From Bedellia somnulentella (Eukaryota > Arthropoda > Insecta > Lepidoptera > Bedelliidae): 64,000 nt of DNA. A program made the translations under genes and the position numbers. The notes under the pieces were generated by a model. That model saw nothing but the letters and a program-made list of their open reading frames with translations, was not told where the DNA came from and made no database searches. This document shows positions 1 through 10,201 of the stretch, one piece after another; position 1 is the stretch's first letter, and each line of letters starts with the position of its first letter. The stretch lies in contig OY755189.1 of the NCBI GenBank assembly GCA_963576735.1, forward strand, positions 2,604,001 through 2,668,000, written 5' to 3'.

Positions 1-58
1 TGCTATACTAAGCATCATTACATAGCATATTGTGAAATATTTATGTATGAAAACTTAC

Positions 59-773
59 CAACCACTTGGCTACTGACTTTTCCATGTTTGCTTACAACGT
101 ACAAATCCAGTCCAGTTAAAATTAATGCATGGTCCCAATGTAGGGGGTCAGTGTCACCGTGAGGATTTTCCAGTCTTTGCCAAGTACAAAAATTACTTAA
201 AAACCTATCAATATCATGAGGTCGTTTTAAATTCGATGGATCTTCGTGAAGTATTTCCAACCTTTTCAGAATAAAATTCACTGGTCTACCTAAAGAGGGA
301 TCATGATACAAAAGTTGTACAGCATTAATCATTGCCAATACAAATCTAATTAACTCTGTTTCAGTGTCTTTTGGAAAGTTTATGGTCATATGTTTGTAAA
401 GGTCTTTGTCGACAAAAACTGCTGTTTCCACAAATATGGCTGGTGCTATAGCTCTTCGTTGTCTCACTGGTTTCTCATACAATTTATTTAAAAACGTATG
501 TATTGTTTTGTCTCTATGTACTAAATCTAATTTGAATTCATCTAATTTTGGTTCTTCAGTACTGATATCTCTTTTCCGTCTTGTTTTCTTCCATGTTTTA
601 AATTCTATACTTTTATTACTAATGTCTTGACTTTCGATGCAACGTGTTTCATCTACATCGTTTGTTTCTACTGGCTTTTTAACTATCACATGTAGTTTCT
701 TGTCATCACTATGAAATCTTTCAGGTAGAGGATGAATGGTATATAATGTCTCGTTAGCACGTATTACTCCTCG
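59..773 (-). CDS. ADAMTS-type metalloprotease, exon 4 (propeptide end and start of catalytic domain)
   Basis: This exon encodes about 238 residues of a secreted zinc metalloprotease of the reprolysin/ADAMTS group. It opens with RGVIRANETLYTIHPLPERF, the conserved end of the M12B propeptide. A basic, furin-like RQRR site follows and then the mature catalytic start (FVETAVFVDKDL). The reprolysin motifs YHDPSLGRPVN, FCTWQ and HWDHALILTGLDLY are all present. On the minus strand the acceptor is TTCTAG before base 773 and the donor is GTAAGT after base 59. The exon starts in phase 0 and ends one base into a codon. The zinc-binding HExxH is not here, so it must lie on a later exon; a matching exon is at 60862-60967. 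The nearest named family is ADAMTS, and the exact orthologue is not recognised. Confidence 0.85.
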
Positions 774-912
774 CTAGAAAAAATAATGAATTTATTAAAG
801 TTTTATAAAATCTGTAGAGAAACTAAAAAGGGAAACCAATATTTTACTGTTATTACTAATCGATAAATCTTAAATCCTAAAATGATATTAATTTATGATT
901 TTTAAAACTCAC

Positions 913-1169
913 CACATCATCACATAAATACAATGCTGCATTATGACTCCGATAATAACATTCGTCTATTTCATCATTATCATGTGAACCCAAAGCTGGT
1001 TCTGTGCCATTGGCAAATCTTCTTAAAAAAAGAAACTGAGAATCCAAAAAACTTCTTTTAGGAGCTAAATTTAGATCCAAACTCTTCTTTAAGAGATCGA
1101 TATCTTCATTTCTTATTGAGCGTTTTCGTCGTTTTACTGACGGTATATGTGCAATTTCAAATTGAGGTG
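913..1169 (-). CDS. ADAMTS-type metalloprotease, exon 3 (M12B propeptide)
   Basis: This exon encodes 86 residues of the propeptide: a basic SVKRRKRS stretch, then LNLAPKRSFL and a CYYRSHNAALYLCDD segment. That last segment has the two-cysteine layout typical of ADAM/ADAMTS propeptides (C-Y-x-G-x...AAxxxC). The acceptor is TTTCAG before base 1169 and the donor GTGAGT after 913. The incoming phase (2 bases needed) matches the single A left by exon 2, and it leaves in phase 0, matching exon 4. The intron to exon 4 is only 139 bp. The propeptide probably keeps the enzyme latent until furin cleavage. Confidence 0.85.
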
Positions 1170-1701
1170 CTGAAACAAGAAAAAGGTAAAGTATTTTTTT
1201 CCTCAGATTCAGGTATAGGCACTCGTAACTCAATCAACGAAGATGCGCCCCACTTTTTTTACGTTTATTAAGTTTTTTACGAATCTCATGCTTCGATACG
1301 ATCGGCCAATATTTCTTTGTATGTATATGTCCACATAGATTGATTAATTTACCGTGAAAGTGCTAATCCATTAGTCTTTATTTTACCCTTCATTTATAAA
1401 AGATTAAAAGAAAGGGTGAGGCGCGTCTTCTAGAACTACCTGTAGTCAGGCAGGACCAAACATAATAATCAAAGTTTTTTTTTTATTTATCATCATGTTA
1501 AATGACTATCATTTTAGCAAATTTTATGTAGAAGTGAAAAACAAAATCAAAAATTTTAAATTTTGTATTTGTTGCTGATTACTACCTTAGAGGTTATTGT
1601 AAGTTAAATCCTTTGTAGCGCTTTCTCTTGATTACAATATATGCTAGTCTTGTAATAATATATAAATGAATAACACCGGAAACATATTGAAAAAGACTTA
1701 C

Positions 1702-1774
1702 TGTTACTATTGGCACCAAATAGGAATAGCTTTTCAGAATCAGTCAGATGACCTAAGAGACGCTGTGAGTGTGC
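1702..1774 (-). CDS. ADAMTS-type metalloprotease, exon 2 (start of propeptide)
   Basis: This is a 73-bp exon, too short for ordinary ORF listings, found through its splice sites: AATTTTTCAG before base 1774 and GTAAGT after 1702. It encodes AHSQRLLGHLTDSEKLFLFG and four more residues (ANSN). It takes phase 0 from exon 1 and leaves phase 1 to exon 3, so exons 1-4 form one open frame of 373 codons. The call rests on splice signals and phase rather than a strong domain match. Confidence 0.7.
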
Positions 1775-1981
1775 CTGAAAAATTAAAAAAATAAATTATA
1801 ATACGTTGGTAAAAAAATATGGTTTTGGAATTTATAGCTGTGTATATTTGTATGTATGTAAAATATGAAAGTATTATAATTAGCTTGCCAGAGCTTGCAC
1901 ACAATGCCATGTCTTAGTCAAGAACCCAACGTGTGACTTGTAAATTGGAACGATACATAATTAATTGGAATGTATATTGCG

Positions 1982-2317
1982 AATTGGACTAGACCTCGTT
2001 TTTAAAACATACCCTTTTTATGTTTTAAATTGATAAAAGACATCAAAATAAACAACTTTGCCTATGGAATGCTTATCTAGCCTAAGCTAAGATAAAAATA
2101 AAAAACATGAGGTCAAATCACAAGATGTTTTTTTTATTCCAGCTGAGGCTAAGATCCTCACTATACTTTCTCAGTTTGATCTAGGTTATGTATTAATTAT
2201 TTTGAAAGTTACAATATTTTAGATAAGCATTCCATAGGCACAGTTCTTTAGTTTGATGTCTTTTATCAATTTAAAATATAAAAATAGTATGTTTTAAAAA
2301 CGAGGTCTTGGCCAATT
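1982..2317. mobile_element. TIR/MITE element, about 336 bp
   Basis: Two inverted arms of about 95 bp face each other. The left arm begins AATTGGACTAGACCTCG and includes TGCCTATGGAATGCTTATCT; the right arm carries AGATAAGCATTCCATAGGCA and ends CGAGGTCTTGGCCAATT. The arms differ by small indels and substitutions, so the copy is not fresh. There is no coding capacity and no second copy in the window. The transposon superfamily is unknown. Confidence 0.65.
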
Positions 2318-2347
2318 GTAAAAGAAATATCACATTGACCATACATA

Positions 2348-4145
2348 TCCTACTACTAATATAAAGGCGAAAGTTTGTAAGTATGGATGTATGGATGTTT
2401 GTTACTCTTTCACGTAAAAACTAATGAATGTATTTGAATGAAACTTTACCACAATATAGCTTATACATCAGAATAACACATAGGCTATCCTGCTACTATT
2501 ATAAAGGCGAAAGTTTGTAAGTATGAATGTATGGATGTTTGTTACTCTTTCACGTAAAAACTACTGAATGGATTCTAATGAAACTTTACCACAATATAGC
2601 TTATACATCAGAATAACACATAGGCTATACTACTACTATTATAAAGGCGAAAGTTTGTAAGTATGAATGTATGGATGTTTGTTACTCTTTCACGTAAAAA
2701 CTACTGAATGGATTTGAATGAAACTTTACCACAATATAGCTTATACATCAGAATAACACATAGGCTATACTACTACTATTATAAAGGCGAAAGTTTGTAA
2801 GTATGGATGTATGGATGTTTGTTACTCTTTCACGTAAAAACTACTGAATGGATTTGAATGAAACTTTACCACAATATAGCTTATACATCAGAATAACACA
2901 TAGGCTATCCTACTACTATTATAAAGGCGAAAGTTTGTAAGTATGGATGTATGGATGTTTGTTACTCTTTCACGTAAAAACTACTGAATGGATTTGAATG
3001 AAACTTTACCACAATATAGCTTATACATCAGAATAACACATAGGCTATCCTACTACTATTATAAAGGCGAAAGTTTGTAAGTATGGATGTATGGATGTTT
3101 GTTACTCTTTCACGTAAAAACTAATGAATGTATTTGAATGAAACTTTACCACAATATAGCTTATACATCAGAATAACACATAGGCTATCCTGCTACTATT
3201 ATAAAGGCGAAAGTTTGTAAGTATGAATGTATGGATGTTTGTTACTCTTTCACGTAAAAACTACTGAATGGATTCTAATGAAACTTTACCACAATATAGC
3301 TTATACATCAGAATAACACATAGGCTATACTACTACTATTATAAAGGCGAAAGTTTGTAAGTATGAATGTATGGATGTTTGTTACTCTTTCACGTAAAAA
3401 CTACTGAATGGATTTGAATGAAACTTTACCACAATATAGCTTATACATCAGAATAACACATAGGCTATACTACTACTATTATAAAGGCGAAAGTTTGTAA
3501 GTATGGATGTATGGATGTTTGTTACTCTTTCACGTAAAAACTACTGAATGGATTTGAATGAAACTTTACCACAATATAGCTTATACATCAGAATAACACA
3601 TAGGCTATCCTACTACTATTATAAAGGCGAAAGTTTGTAAGTATGGATGTATGGATGTTTGTTACTCTTTCACGTAAAAACTACTGAATGGATTTGAATG
3701 AAACTTTACCACAATATAGCTTATACATCAGAATAACACATAGGCTATACTACTACTATTATAAAGGCGAAAGTTTGTAAGTATGAATGTATGGATGTTT
3801 GTTACTCTTTCACGTAAAAACTACCGAATGGATTTGAATAAAACTTTACCACAATATAGCTTATACATCAGAATAACACATAGGCTATCCTACTACTATT
3901 ATAAAGGCGAAAGTTTGTAAGTATGGATGTATGGATGTTTGTTACTCTTTCACGTAAAAACTACTGAATGGATATGAATGAAACTTTACCACAATATAGC
4001 TTATACATCAGAATAACACATAGGCTATCCTACTACTATTATAAAGGCGAAAGTTTGTAAGTATGGATGTATGGATGTTTGTTACTCTTTCACGTAAAAA
4101 CTACTGAATGGATTTGAATGAAACTTTACCACAATATAGCTTACT
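2348..4145. repeat. 140-bp tandem repeat, 13 units, with a 700-bp higher-order period
   Basis: The motif ATAAAGGCGA recurs exactly every 140 bp from 2361 to 4041, giving 13 units without an indel. Marker substitutions show that units 1-5 repeat as units 6-10: CTAATGAATG in units 1 and 6, TGCTACTATT plus GATTCTAATG in 2 and 7, and ATGAATG in 3 and 8. This is a 5-unit (700-bp) higher-order repeat. Each unit begins with the same CCTACTACTA... sequence as the Helitron 5' terminus. Confidence 0.95.
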
Positions 4146-4201
4146 AGACTAGACGGGACAAATCTGAAATCCACGCGAACGAAGTCGCGGGTAAAAGCTA
4201 G
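2348..4201 (+). mobile_element. Helitron-like element with an amplified 5' end
   Basis: The element opens with TC after an A (A|TCCTACTACT). It ends with a short hairpin region (ACGCGAACGAAGTCGCGGG) followed by CTAG and then T. An A/T insertion site, 5' TC, a 3' hairpin and a CTRR end are the hallmarks of a non-autonomous Helitron. Nearly all of the interior is a 140-bp tandem array, and only about 57 bp at the 3' end is unique. No Rep/helicase coding is present. Confidence 0.75.
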
Positions 4202-4203
4202 TA

Positions 4204-4435
4204 CTTCCATAAATCCGAAAACGGCGTGACCAGAGCTTTAGAGCTAGAAACTCCTCAGCCACTTTTGGAAGTTGATAGGGGACAAGATAGTATTGTATCG
4301 AATAAAGTATCGTTGGTGATGGGTCTCCAACCGCATTGCCCAAAAATCACTCTAAAAACCCCACCCTTAGTCGCCTCTTACGACACCCGTGGGTAGAAAA
4401 GGGTAGTGACACTCTAAGCCAGCACTACACGGCAT
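4204..4435 (-). mobile_element. SINE-M copy (variant with TGCCGGC-like head)
   Basis: Minus-oriented copy abutting the Helitron 3' end. It shows CTCCTCAGCCACTTTTGGAAG, GATGGGTCTCCAACCGCAT, AGTCGCCTCTTACGA and a 5' head at CACTACACGGC. It has lost the (TATG)n tail and carries CCCGTGGGTAGAAA, a marker of one subfamily. Confidence 0.8.
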
Positions 4436-4752
4436 ATTGAAATGCTGACGAAATGCATAAAAACCGCAATATCTTAAATTCGCTAAGATTAATTACTATA
4501 AGCCATCAATACTATCAAAAGCGTACAACCTCGACATAATTATAACAATGGCGGCTTACGGTAATTCTCACGCATGCGCGCCCAATCAGTTATGTATATT
4601 GTTAATTATGACATTGCGCTGCATGAACTTTTTGTTGGTTTTAGGCAATATATTGTAGGCTTTATATTTATGGATGGCTATTGCAAACAGTTTGGTTTTA
4701 GAATAACTGTTTTTTTTAATTGGCGTTTTAATTAAGAGACATAATTAATTAA

Positions 4753-5003
4753 GCTGTGTAGTGTCGGCATAGAATAGCACTACCCCATTTCTTCCGGTGG
4801 GTGTACGTAAGAGGCGACTAACGGTATTGGGGCTTTTAAGGGATTTTTGGGCGATGCGGTTGGAGACCCATCACCAACAACCTTTATTTTACCATATTTT
4901 CCCCACGCAACTTCCAAAAGTGGCTGAGGAATTTCCGATTCCTTAGCTTTATTCCCTTTTAGGGATTTATAGCCGTGAGTTTATGTATGTATGTATGTAT
5001 GTA
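4753..5003 (+). mobile_element. SINE-M copy, near full length
   Basis: It runs from GCTGTGTAGTGTCGGC to GCCGTGAGT and a (TATG)n tail, and belongs to the subfamily with CTTCCGGTGGGTGTACG and ACGGTATTGGGGC. No internal deletion is visible. The preceding 4436-4752 holds no recognisable gene or repeat. Confidence 0.9.
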
Positions 5004-5440
5004 CATAATTAAATACAGTTGTTGACAATAAAGCGCCTCAATGAACATTAAATATCAGGTTAGTCATAAAACAATTAATAAGTACAAGTACAACCTACAC
5101 TTGTTAAATTTGTGTTATCTACACCAACAATTAGCCTACTTACTTATCAGAACAAATTTAATTCTAGCAAGGAGTAGCGTTAGATTTTATGATGGTGTAA
5201 AGATCTTTTGGTGTTTCCAAATAGATTGCGCAGCAATCATATACTCAAAAGCCTTAGTCCTGTACAGTAAGGTAACTCATACTACACTCTCACAAATAGA
5301 TAGATTTTTTACGTTCTAGCTCAATGCAACATGACTTTCTATATACACGACATAGTAGTATATGTCTATATGATACAATACGAAAGTATAACCTTAGAAT
5401 ACATTTAGCGACGCATTTCTTTCTGTGGGTGTCGTAACAA
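5004..5440. other. No gene recognised
   Basis: AT-rich sequence between two SINE-M copies. An open frame of 92 codons exists at 5041-5319 but has no recognisable domain, splice context or codon pattern. Confidence 0.5.
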
Positions 5441-5686
5441 CACATACATACATATACTCACGGCTATAAATCCCTTGAAGGGGTAGCCAGAGCTAGGGAA
5501 TTAGAAATTCCTCAGCCACTTTTGGAAGTTGCGTGGGAAAAGATGGTGAAATAAAGGTTGTTGGTTATAGGTCTAAATCCCTTAAAAGCCCTGATACCGT
5601 TAGTCGCCTCTTCCGTACACCCACCGGGGGGGAAGAACGTACCCCAAGGAATGGGGTAGTGCTATTCTAAGCCAACACTACACAGC
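5441..5686 (-). mobile_element. SINE-M copy with a small internal deletion
   Basis: Tail CATACATACATATACTCACGG at the left, head CAACACTACACAGC at the right. The stretch covering the GATGCGGTTGG part is shortened, so GGTTATAGG runs directly into TCTAAATCCC. Confidence 0.85.
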
Positions 5687-5712
5687 AGTAACAAGGCGGT
5701 TAATTTTGACTT

Positions 5713-5896
5713 ATGCGGCTGGAGACTCATCACTAACCATCATGTCATTTACAATGTTTCCCCACTTAAGAGGATTGAAAGGGCACGGACTGAAAGCGAT
5801 TTATGTATTAAATATTTTTTCTAAAAGTGGCTGAGGTATTTCTTGTTCTGTAGCTAAGGATGGCCTTTTTTAGAGAATATAGGCGCGAGTATGGGA
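5713..5896 (+). mobile_element. Degraded SINE-M copy, 5' truncated
   Basis: Recognisable from TATGCGGCTGGAGACTCATC, TTCCCCACTT, AAAAGTGGCTGAGG and the end AGGCGCGAGTATG. An unrelated-looking insert separates the CCCCAC and AAAAGTGG parts. Confidence 0.6.
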
Positions 5897-6273
5897 AGGT
5901 AGGTTAAGGTGAAAAAGAGCATCTAAGTAAGCCAGTGCAGATTACTAGTGGTATATTATAATGAACGGAAGGATCTACTGCCTATCAAATAATTATGAGA
6001 ACAATCCGCTACTAATTGTGAATGGAATGTCAACTATTCAGTTCTAACAATATGTCAAGGCTTATTGAAAGGAAACACGTATTTGGTTAACCTTTTCAAC
6101 TTATCATCGCTTTACGCTAAAATCCGTAGAATTAAAAGTCTGGATTAATACATATCTAAGATAATAAATTACTGATAAGGAAATGAAAATACATTAGTAA
6201 TAAAAATTACATACAGACATACATATCGACACAAAGCAAAAACGCGGATAACCTCAAGAGTAAAACTAATTAG

Positions 6274-6345
6274 AAAGAAAGAAAGAAGAAAGAAAAAACT
6301 TTATTCAGTGCACAGGAAAATACACAACAAATAAAAAAAAAAAAA
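6274..6345 (-). mobile_element. 3' end of a (TTTC)n-tailed LINE
   Basis: On the minus strand GTGCACTGAATAAAG is followed by a TTTCTTTC run, the same 3' layout as the CR1/L2-group LINEs ending at about 40618 and 50571. How far it extends to the right is unclear; 6346-6930 is AT-rich and holds no gene I recognise. Confidence 0.45.
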
Positions 6346-6888
6346 CATAGTGGTAAACAAAAACAACAAAAGAACATAAGTAAAAAAAAATTAAAACATA
6401 AAATAATTCATATTGTTTAATTTAATGCTTTTGTTAAATATTTTTGTAACAATAAAGAATATTTGATATTTAACATAATTGGACATTTCCTATATATAAA
6501 CCCTCGTCTTACAATTGTTCTAATCAAGGTAATTGAAGCTTGATTTCTACTTATACCTTAGATTAAGCTTAATTATTTTTAACTTAGTATGGATTTGATA
6601 GAATAGTAAATTATAGTTTAACTTTTAAACACTATCCGTTTTTCTTCGCCACTAAAAAATAAAAGTGTATTGTCGATGTAGATGGCAATATCTCAATAAA
6701 AATCCTTCATTTCAATTTAATTCCTGTATTTGAATTAATAAAGTTGTAGTAATAAATAGTTGAGTAACCATATTGGTTTTGAAGTACATAGCGAATTTGG
6801 CAGAAGAATAGAAGTAAAAACCTTGTTTAAAGGGCATATTATTTTTAATGCTAACCCTAAATAGAGAGTAATTAGCAGATAGACTTGC

Positions 6889-8409
6889 TTGGTAAAAAAG
6901 GCTTCCCTGTTCCATTACAAAATTATACGACACAGCATATCAGCTGGTAAAGGGTTGGTGGCTTCTTGGTTGTACTTCCTTTTCCAAAAATGCTGGTCGA
7001 GTGGCAAAGTTCCTCGAGACTGGTGCAAGGCGGTGATTGTGCCTCTATATAAAGGAAAGGGGTCACACCAAGAGGCTAAAAACTACCGCGGCATCAGCTT
7101 ACTCAGCATTGTTGGTAAATTGTATGCTAAGGTACTGATTGAAAGAGTGATGAATGAAACTGATGAGAAAATATGGGATGTGCAAGCGGGATTTAGGAAA
7201 GGAATGGGATGTATGGATCAAATCTTCTCTCTAAGGAGCATCACTGAAAAGTTCTTAGCTAAGAACCAAAAGGTGTATTGCTCCTTCATTGATTTAGAGA
7301 AGGCGTATGATAGGGTGGTAAGAAAGTGTTTATGGGAGGTGTTATCCAAGTTCGGTTTGGGGAGTCAACTTATACGTGCATTGGTATCACTCTATGAGGA
7401 TTCTAGTGCATGTGTAAGAGTAAACGGGGAAAACACTGACTGGTTCGGAATCTCTAGGGGTGTCCGACAGGGATGTGTAGCTTCTCCGTGGCTCTTCAAT
7501 TTGTTCATGGATGACTGTTTGACAGAGTTGCGTGAAAGTGATTATGGACTAAGGATGGGTGGATTCATCATTAAATGCCTCTTGTATGCTGACGATCAAG
7601 TGCTACTTGCATCATCGGCAGAAGAGTTGCAAGAGATGATGAATATTGCATGTGAGTCTTTTGTAAGAAAGGGAATGAGGGTGAATGTGGATAAGACCAA
7701 AACGATGGTTTTTGAGAGACAGGAAGATGTGACAGAATGCGTGATTGCGATTGATGGTAAGGATGTGGAACAGGTGAAGGAGTTTGTATATCTGGGAAGT
7801 TTGTTTACAAGGGATGGAAAATGTGATGAAGACATTGAAAGAAGAGTGAAAAAGGGTAATGCGGTAAATGGAGCAATGAATAGCCTAATGATCAGTCAAT
7901 CGGTGTCTGAAAAGGCCCGAATGGCTGTGCATGATGCTGTTCTTGTTCCTACGCTTATGTATGGAAGCGAATGTTGGGTGTGGCAGAAGAAGCATGAGAG
8001 CAGAGTGAATGCAGTAGAAATGAGGTCCCTCAGAAAAATTTGTAATGTTAGATTGTGTGACCGAGTGAGAAATAGCGTTATTCGTGAAAAGTGTGGTGTG
8101 AAAGATGATATTGTAAGAAAGATAGAAAAAGGAATGTTGAGATGGTTTGGGCACATAGAGAGGATGGATGATAGAAAATTGGTAAAAGGGATCTATAGAG
8201 CTAGTGTGGATGGTAATGTTAGTAGAGGACGACCACGGAGAACACACTTGGACCAAATTGAGAGTGTGCTCAAAAAGGCTGGCGTCCGAAGTATGAAGAA
8301 TAAAAGAGCATGTATGAAAAGATTGATGGATGTAAACGAAGCTAGAGAGGTTTGTCAGGATCGTACGAAGTGGCGATCGATAGTCTCTGCCTACCCCAAT
8401 GGGAATTAA
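6889..8409 (+). CDS. RTE-type LINE reverse transcriptase (5'-truncated pol)
   Basis: This is the C-terminal two thirds of a non-LTR retrotransposon polyprotein; LINE similarity begins near base 6940. RT motifs occur in order: GKLYAKVLIERV, QAGFRKGMGCMDQIFSLR, FIDLEKAYDRV (first catalytic Asp), GVRQGCVASPWLFNLFMDD and LLYADDQVLLA (catalytic YADD). After these comes the long C-terminal region with MLRWFGHIERMDDRKLVKG, GRPRRTHLDQIESVLKKAG and WRSIVSAYPNGN. The apurinic endonuclease domain is missing because of 5' truncation. The frame is open from truncation to stop, so the copy is young. The first codons before about 6940 are flanking DNA, so the ATG at 6889 is not a real start. Confidence 0.85.
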   Translation: MVKKASLFHYKIIRHSISAGKGLVASWLYFLFQKCWSSGKVPRDWCKAVIVPLYKGKGSHQEAKNYRGISLLSIVGKLYAKVLIERVMNETDEKIWDVQAGFRKGMGCMDQIFSLRSITEKFLAKNQKVYCSFIDLEKAYDRVVRKCLWEVLSKFGLGSQLIRALVSLYEDSSACVRVNGENTDWFGISRGVRQGCVASPWLFNLFMDDCLTELRESDYGLRMGGFIIKCLLYADDQVLLASSAEELQEMMNIACESFVRKGMRVNVDKTKTMVFERQEDVTECVIAIDGKDVEQVKEFVYLGSLFTRDGKCDEDIERRVKKGNAVNGAMNSLMISQSVSEKARMAVHDAVLVPTLMYGSECWVWQKKHESRVNAVEMRSLRKICNVRLCDRVRNSVIREKCGVKDDIVRKIEKGMLRWFGHIERMDDRKLVKGIYRASVDGNVSRGRPRRTHLDQIESVLKKAGVRSMKNKRACMKRLMDVNEAREVCQDRTKWRSIVSAYPNGN

Positions 8410-8441
8410 TGGCGTGAGTATATGTATGTATGTATGTATGC
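6940..8441 (+). mobile_element. RTE-like LINE, 5' truncated, with intact 3' end
   Basis: The coding part is followed almost at once by the 3' terminus: the stop codon overlaps GGGAATTAATGGCGTGAG, then a (TATG)n tail. Thirteen shorter copies in this window end at the same motif. The 3' hairpin CCCC-AAT-GGG lies inside the last codons of the ORF. Confidence 0.85.
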
Positions 8442-8496
8442 ATATCAGAAGCAAAAGTTATTCTGAGATTGCCGTTGGAAATGTATCAAACTCAAT

Positions 8497-9000
8497 CATT
8501 CACGCCGTATATCCCCGAACGAGTTGGCAGAGGTACTAATAATTCTGAACATCACGCAACATTGTCATCTGGTGTTCAAAGTACCCACGTTTTGCTTGGA
8601 CAGTGTACTCACGTAATAGAGGCAGGCCTATCGCCGTTTAAAACGAATACACTGTCACATGACTAAGTAGTGAGACACTGACTAGTGAGAGACTAAGACA
8701 CATGTAGTGTCGGCTTAGAATAGCACTACCCCTTTTCTTCCGGTGGGTGTACGTAAGAGGCGACTAACGGTATTGGGGCTTTTTAAGGGATTTTTGGGCG
8801 ATGCGGTTGGAGACCCATCACCAACAACCTTTATTTTACCATCTTTTCCCCACGCAACTTCCAGAAGTGGTTGAGGAATTTCTAATTTGTTAGCTCTGGC
8901 TACCCCTTCTAGGGATTTATAGCCGTGAGTATATGTATGTATGTATGACTAAGTACAACTCAGCCACATGGCTGAACCTACCTGGGTTTCCTCACGCTGG
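8497..9000 (-). mobile_element. SINE-T copy split by SINE-M
   Basis: Minus-oriented tRNA-SINE. The 3' end TCACGCCGTATATCCCCGAA is at the left, followed by CCCACGTTTTGCTTGGACAG and GGCAGGCCTATCGCCG. It continues beyond the nested SINE-M as CTCAGCCACATGGCTGAACC. The tRNA head is lost. The match to SINE-T fades after about 9000. Confidence 0.75.
8703..8944 (+). mobile_element. SINE-M copy nested in SINE-T, with extra 5' sequence
   Basis: The insertion is flanked by ATGACTAAGTA at 8659-8669 and 8945-8955. Between the left duplication and the normal head TGTAGTGTCGGC are 33 extra bases (8670-8702) that belong to neither SINE. They suggest a transcript that started upstream of the usual 5' end. 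Confidence 0.85.
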
Positions 9001-9255
9001 GAAATGTATACAAGTCAAAATTTATCATATTAGCTTTACCTTATGAGGTTTATGACCTCATCATAATTTATAAACAACTACAAGCCGCTGACGGATATCA
9101 ATTACAGCCGATAATGAAAACTTTCTTTCAATTTGTATCCGTTCTTTCATTAATTCGAAAGTATTTAGAAATTAAATTGTACGTGCATAGTTGTGTAATA
9201 TCTTTCTAGAATTGCTAATGCCCGAACATCGATGAACTGTCTGGTTAGTAGGTTA

Positions 9256-9393
9256 CGACCGATTTCTGAATTGAGTATTCCAGCTGAGAACAACTTAAGT
9301 ATCGTTCTGTCGCATTGAAATCTTAACAACTGAATGAGAAAAAACGATACTTAAGTCGTTCTCAGCTTGAATACTCAATTCAGAAATCGGCCG
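9256..9393. mobile_element. Foldback MITE, copy 1 (TA target site)
   Basis: About 47-bp inverted arms (CCGATTTCTGAATTGAGTAT and its complement) flank a core of about 40 bp. A second copy at 16724-16861 has the same arms with the core in the opposite direction. No coding capacity. The TA flanks suggest a Tc1/mariner-type relative, which is inference. Confidence 0.8.
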
Positions 9394-9470
9394 TTAGTGA
9401 TGCGTCTCCAACCTATTAATAAAGCAATAAAACCTAAAAAATGGGAATAAATGGGTTAGTGCTATTCTAA

Positions 9471-9778
9471 AAGGAATGTTGAGATGGTTTGGGCACATCG
9501 AGAGGATGGATGATAGGAAATTGGTAAAAGGTATCTATAGAGCTAATCTGGAAGGTAATGTTAGTAGAGGACGGCCACGAAAGACACACTTGGACCAAAT
9601 TGAAAGTGTGCTCAAAAAGGCAGGCGTCCGAAATATGAAGAATAAAAGACCGTGTATGAAAAGATTGCTGGATGTAGACGAAGCAAGAGAGGTTTGCCAG
9701 GATCGTACGAAGTGGCGATCGATAGTCTCTGCCTACCCCAATGGGAATCAACGGCGTGAGTATATGTATGTATGTATG
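9471..9778 (+). mobile_element. RTE-like LINE 3' fragment
   Basis: It encodes the last 90 or so residues of the same polyprotein as 6889-8409, open from MLRWFGHIERMDD to SAYPNGN. Instead of a stop there, the frame runs on through GGGAATCAACGGCGTGAG into the (TATG)n tail. The sequence is close to the long copy but carries several substitutions (NLEGN for SVDGN). Confidence 0.85.
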
Positions 9779-9978
9779 CTATTCTTATTCTTAGTTATAA
9801 ATTCCTGATGCAATAGGCAGTGACTCTTGATCGCTATTTTGTACGATCCTGATAAATCTCTTTTCCTTATTTATGTACCTTTTCTTTTTTAATTTAGGAT
9901 TATTGCCTTGGTTTTTAACCTAATTTAAATTGATAAATGTGACATGTATTTGTATGTTGCAAACAATAAATTAGTGTT

Positions 9979-10201
9979 ACATACATACATATACTCACGG
10001 CTATTATTCTTCAGAAGGGCCAGAGCTTCAGACTAATCAAGCCACTTTTTTCAGTTGGTGTATTATTTGTCATCACCATCCATCGGTCTCCAATCTCATC
10101 GCTCAAAAATACTCTAAAAAGCCTCGATACCCTAATTCACCTCTTGCGTACACCCACGGGACGTAATGGGGTAGTGCAATTCTAAGCTGACACTACACAG
10201 C
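9979..10201 (-). mobile_element. SINE-M copy, diverged
   Basis: Tail ATACATACATATACTCACGG, head CTGACACTACACAGC. Several short deletions lie in the middle (GGCCAGAGCTTCAGACTAAT). Confidence 0.8.

Noticed and set aside
406..630. Plus-strand open frame opposite the ADAMTS exon
   Set aside because: It is a shadow of the real minus-strand exon, which has domain motifs and splice sites.
2348..4145. Regular direct repeats that could suggest a CRISPR array
   Set aside because: Units are contiguous 140-bp copies with no unique spacers, lie in a eukaryotic Helitron, and have no cas genes nearby.
5041..5319. 92-codon open frame as a host gene
   Set aside because: No domain, no splice context and AT-driven composition, between two SINE copies.
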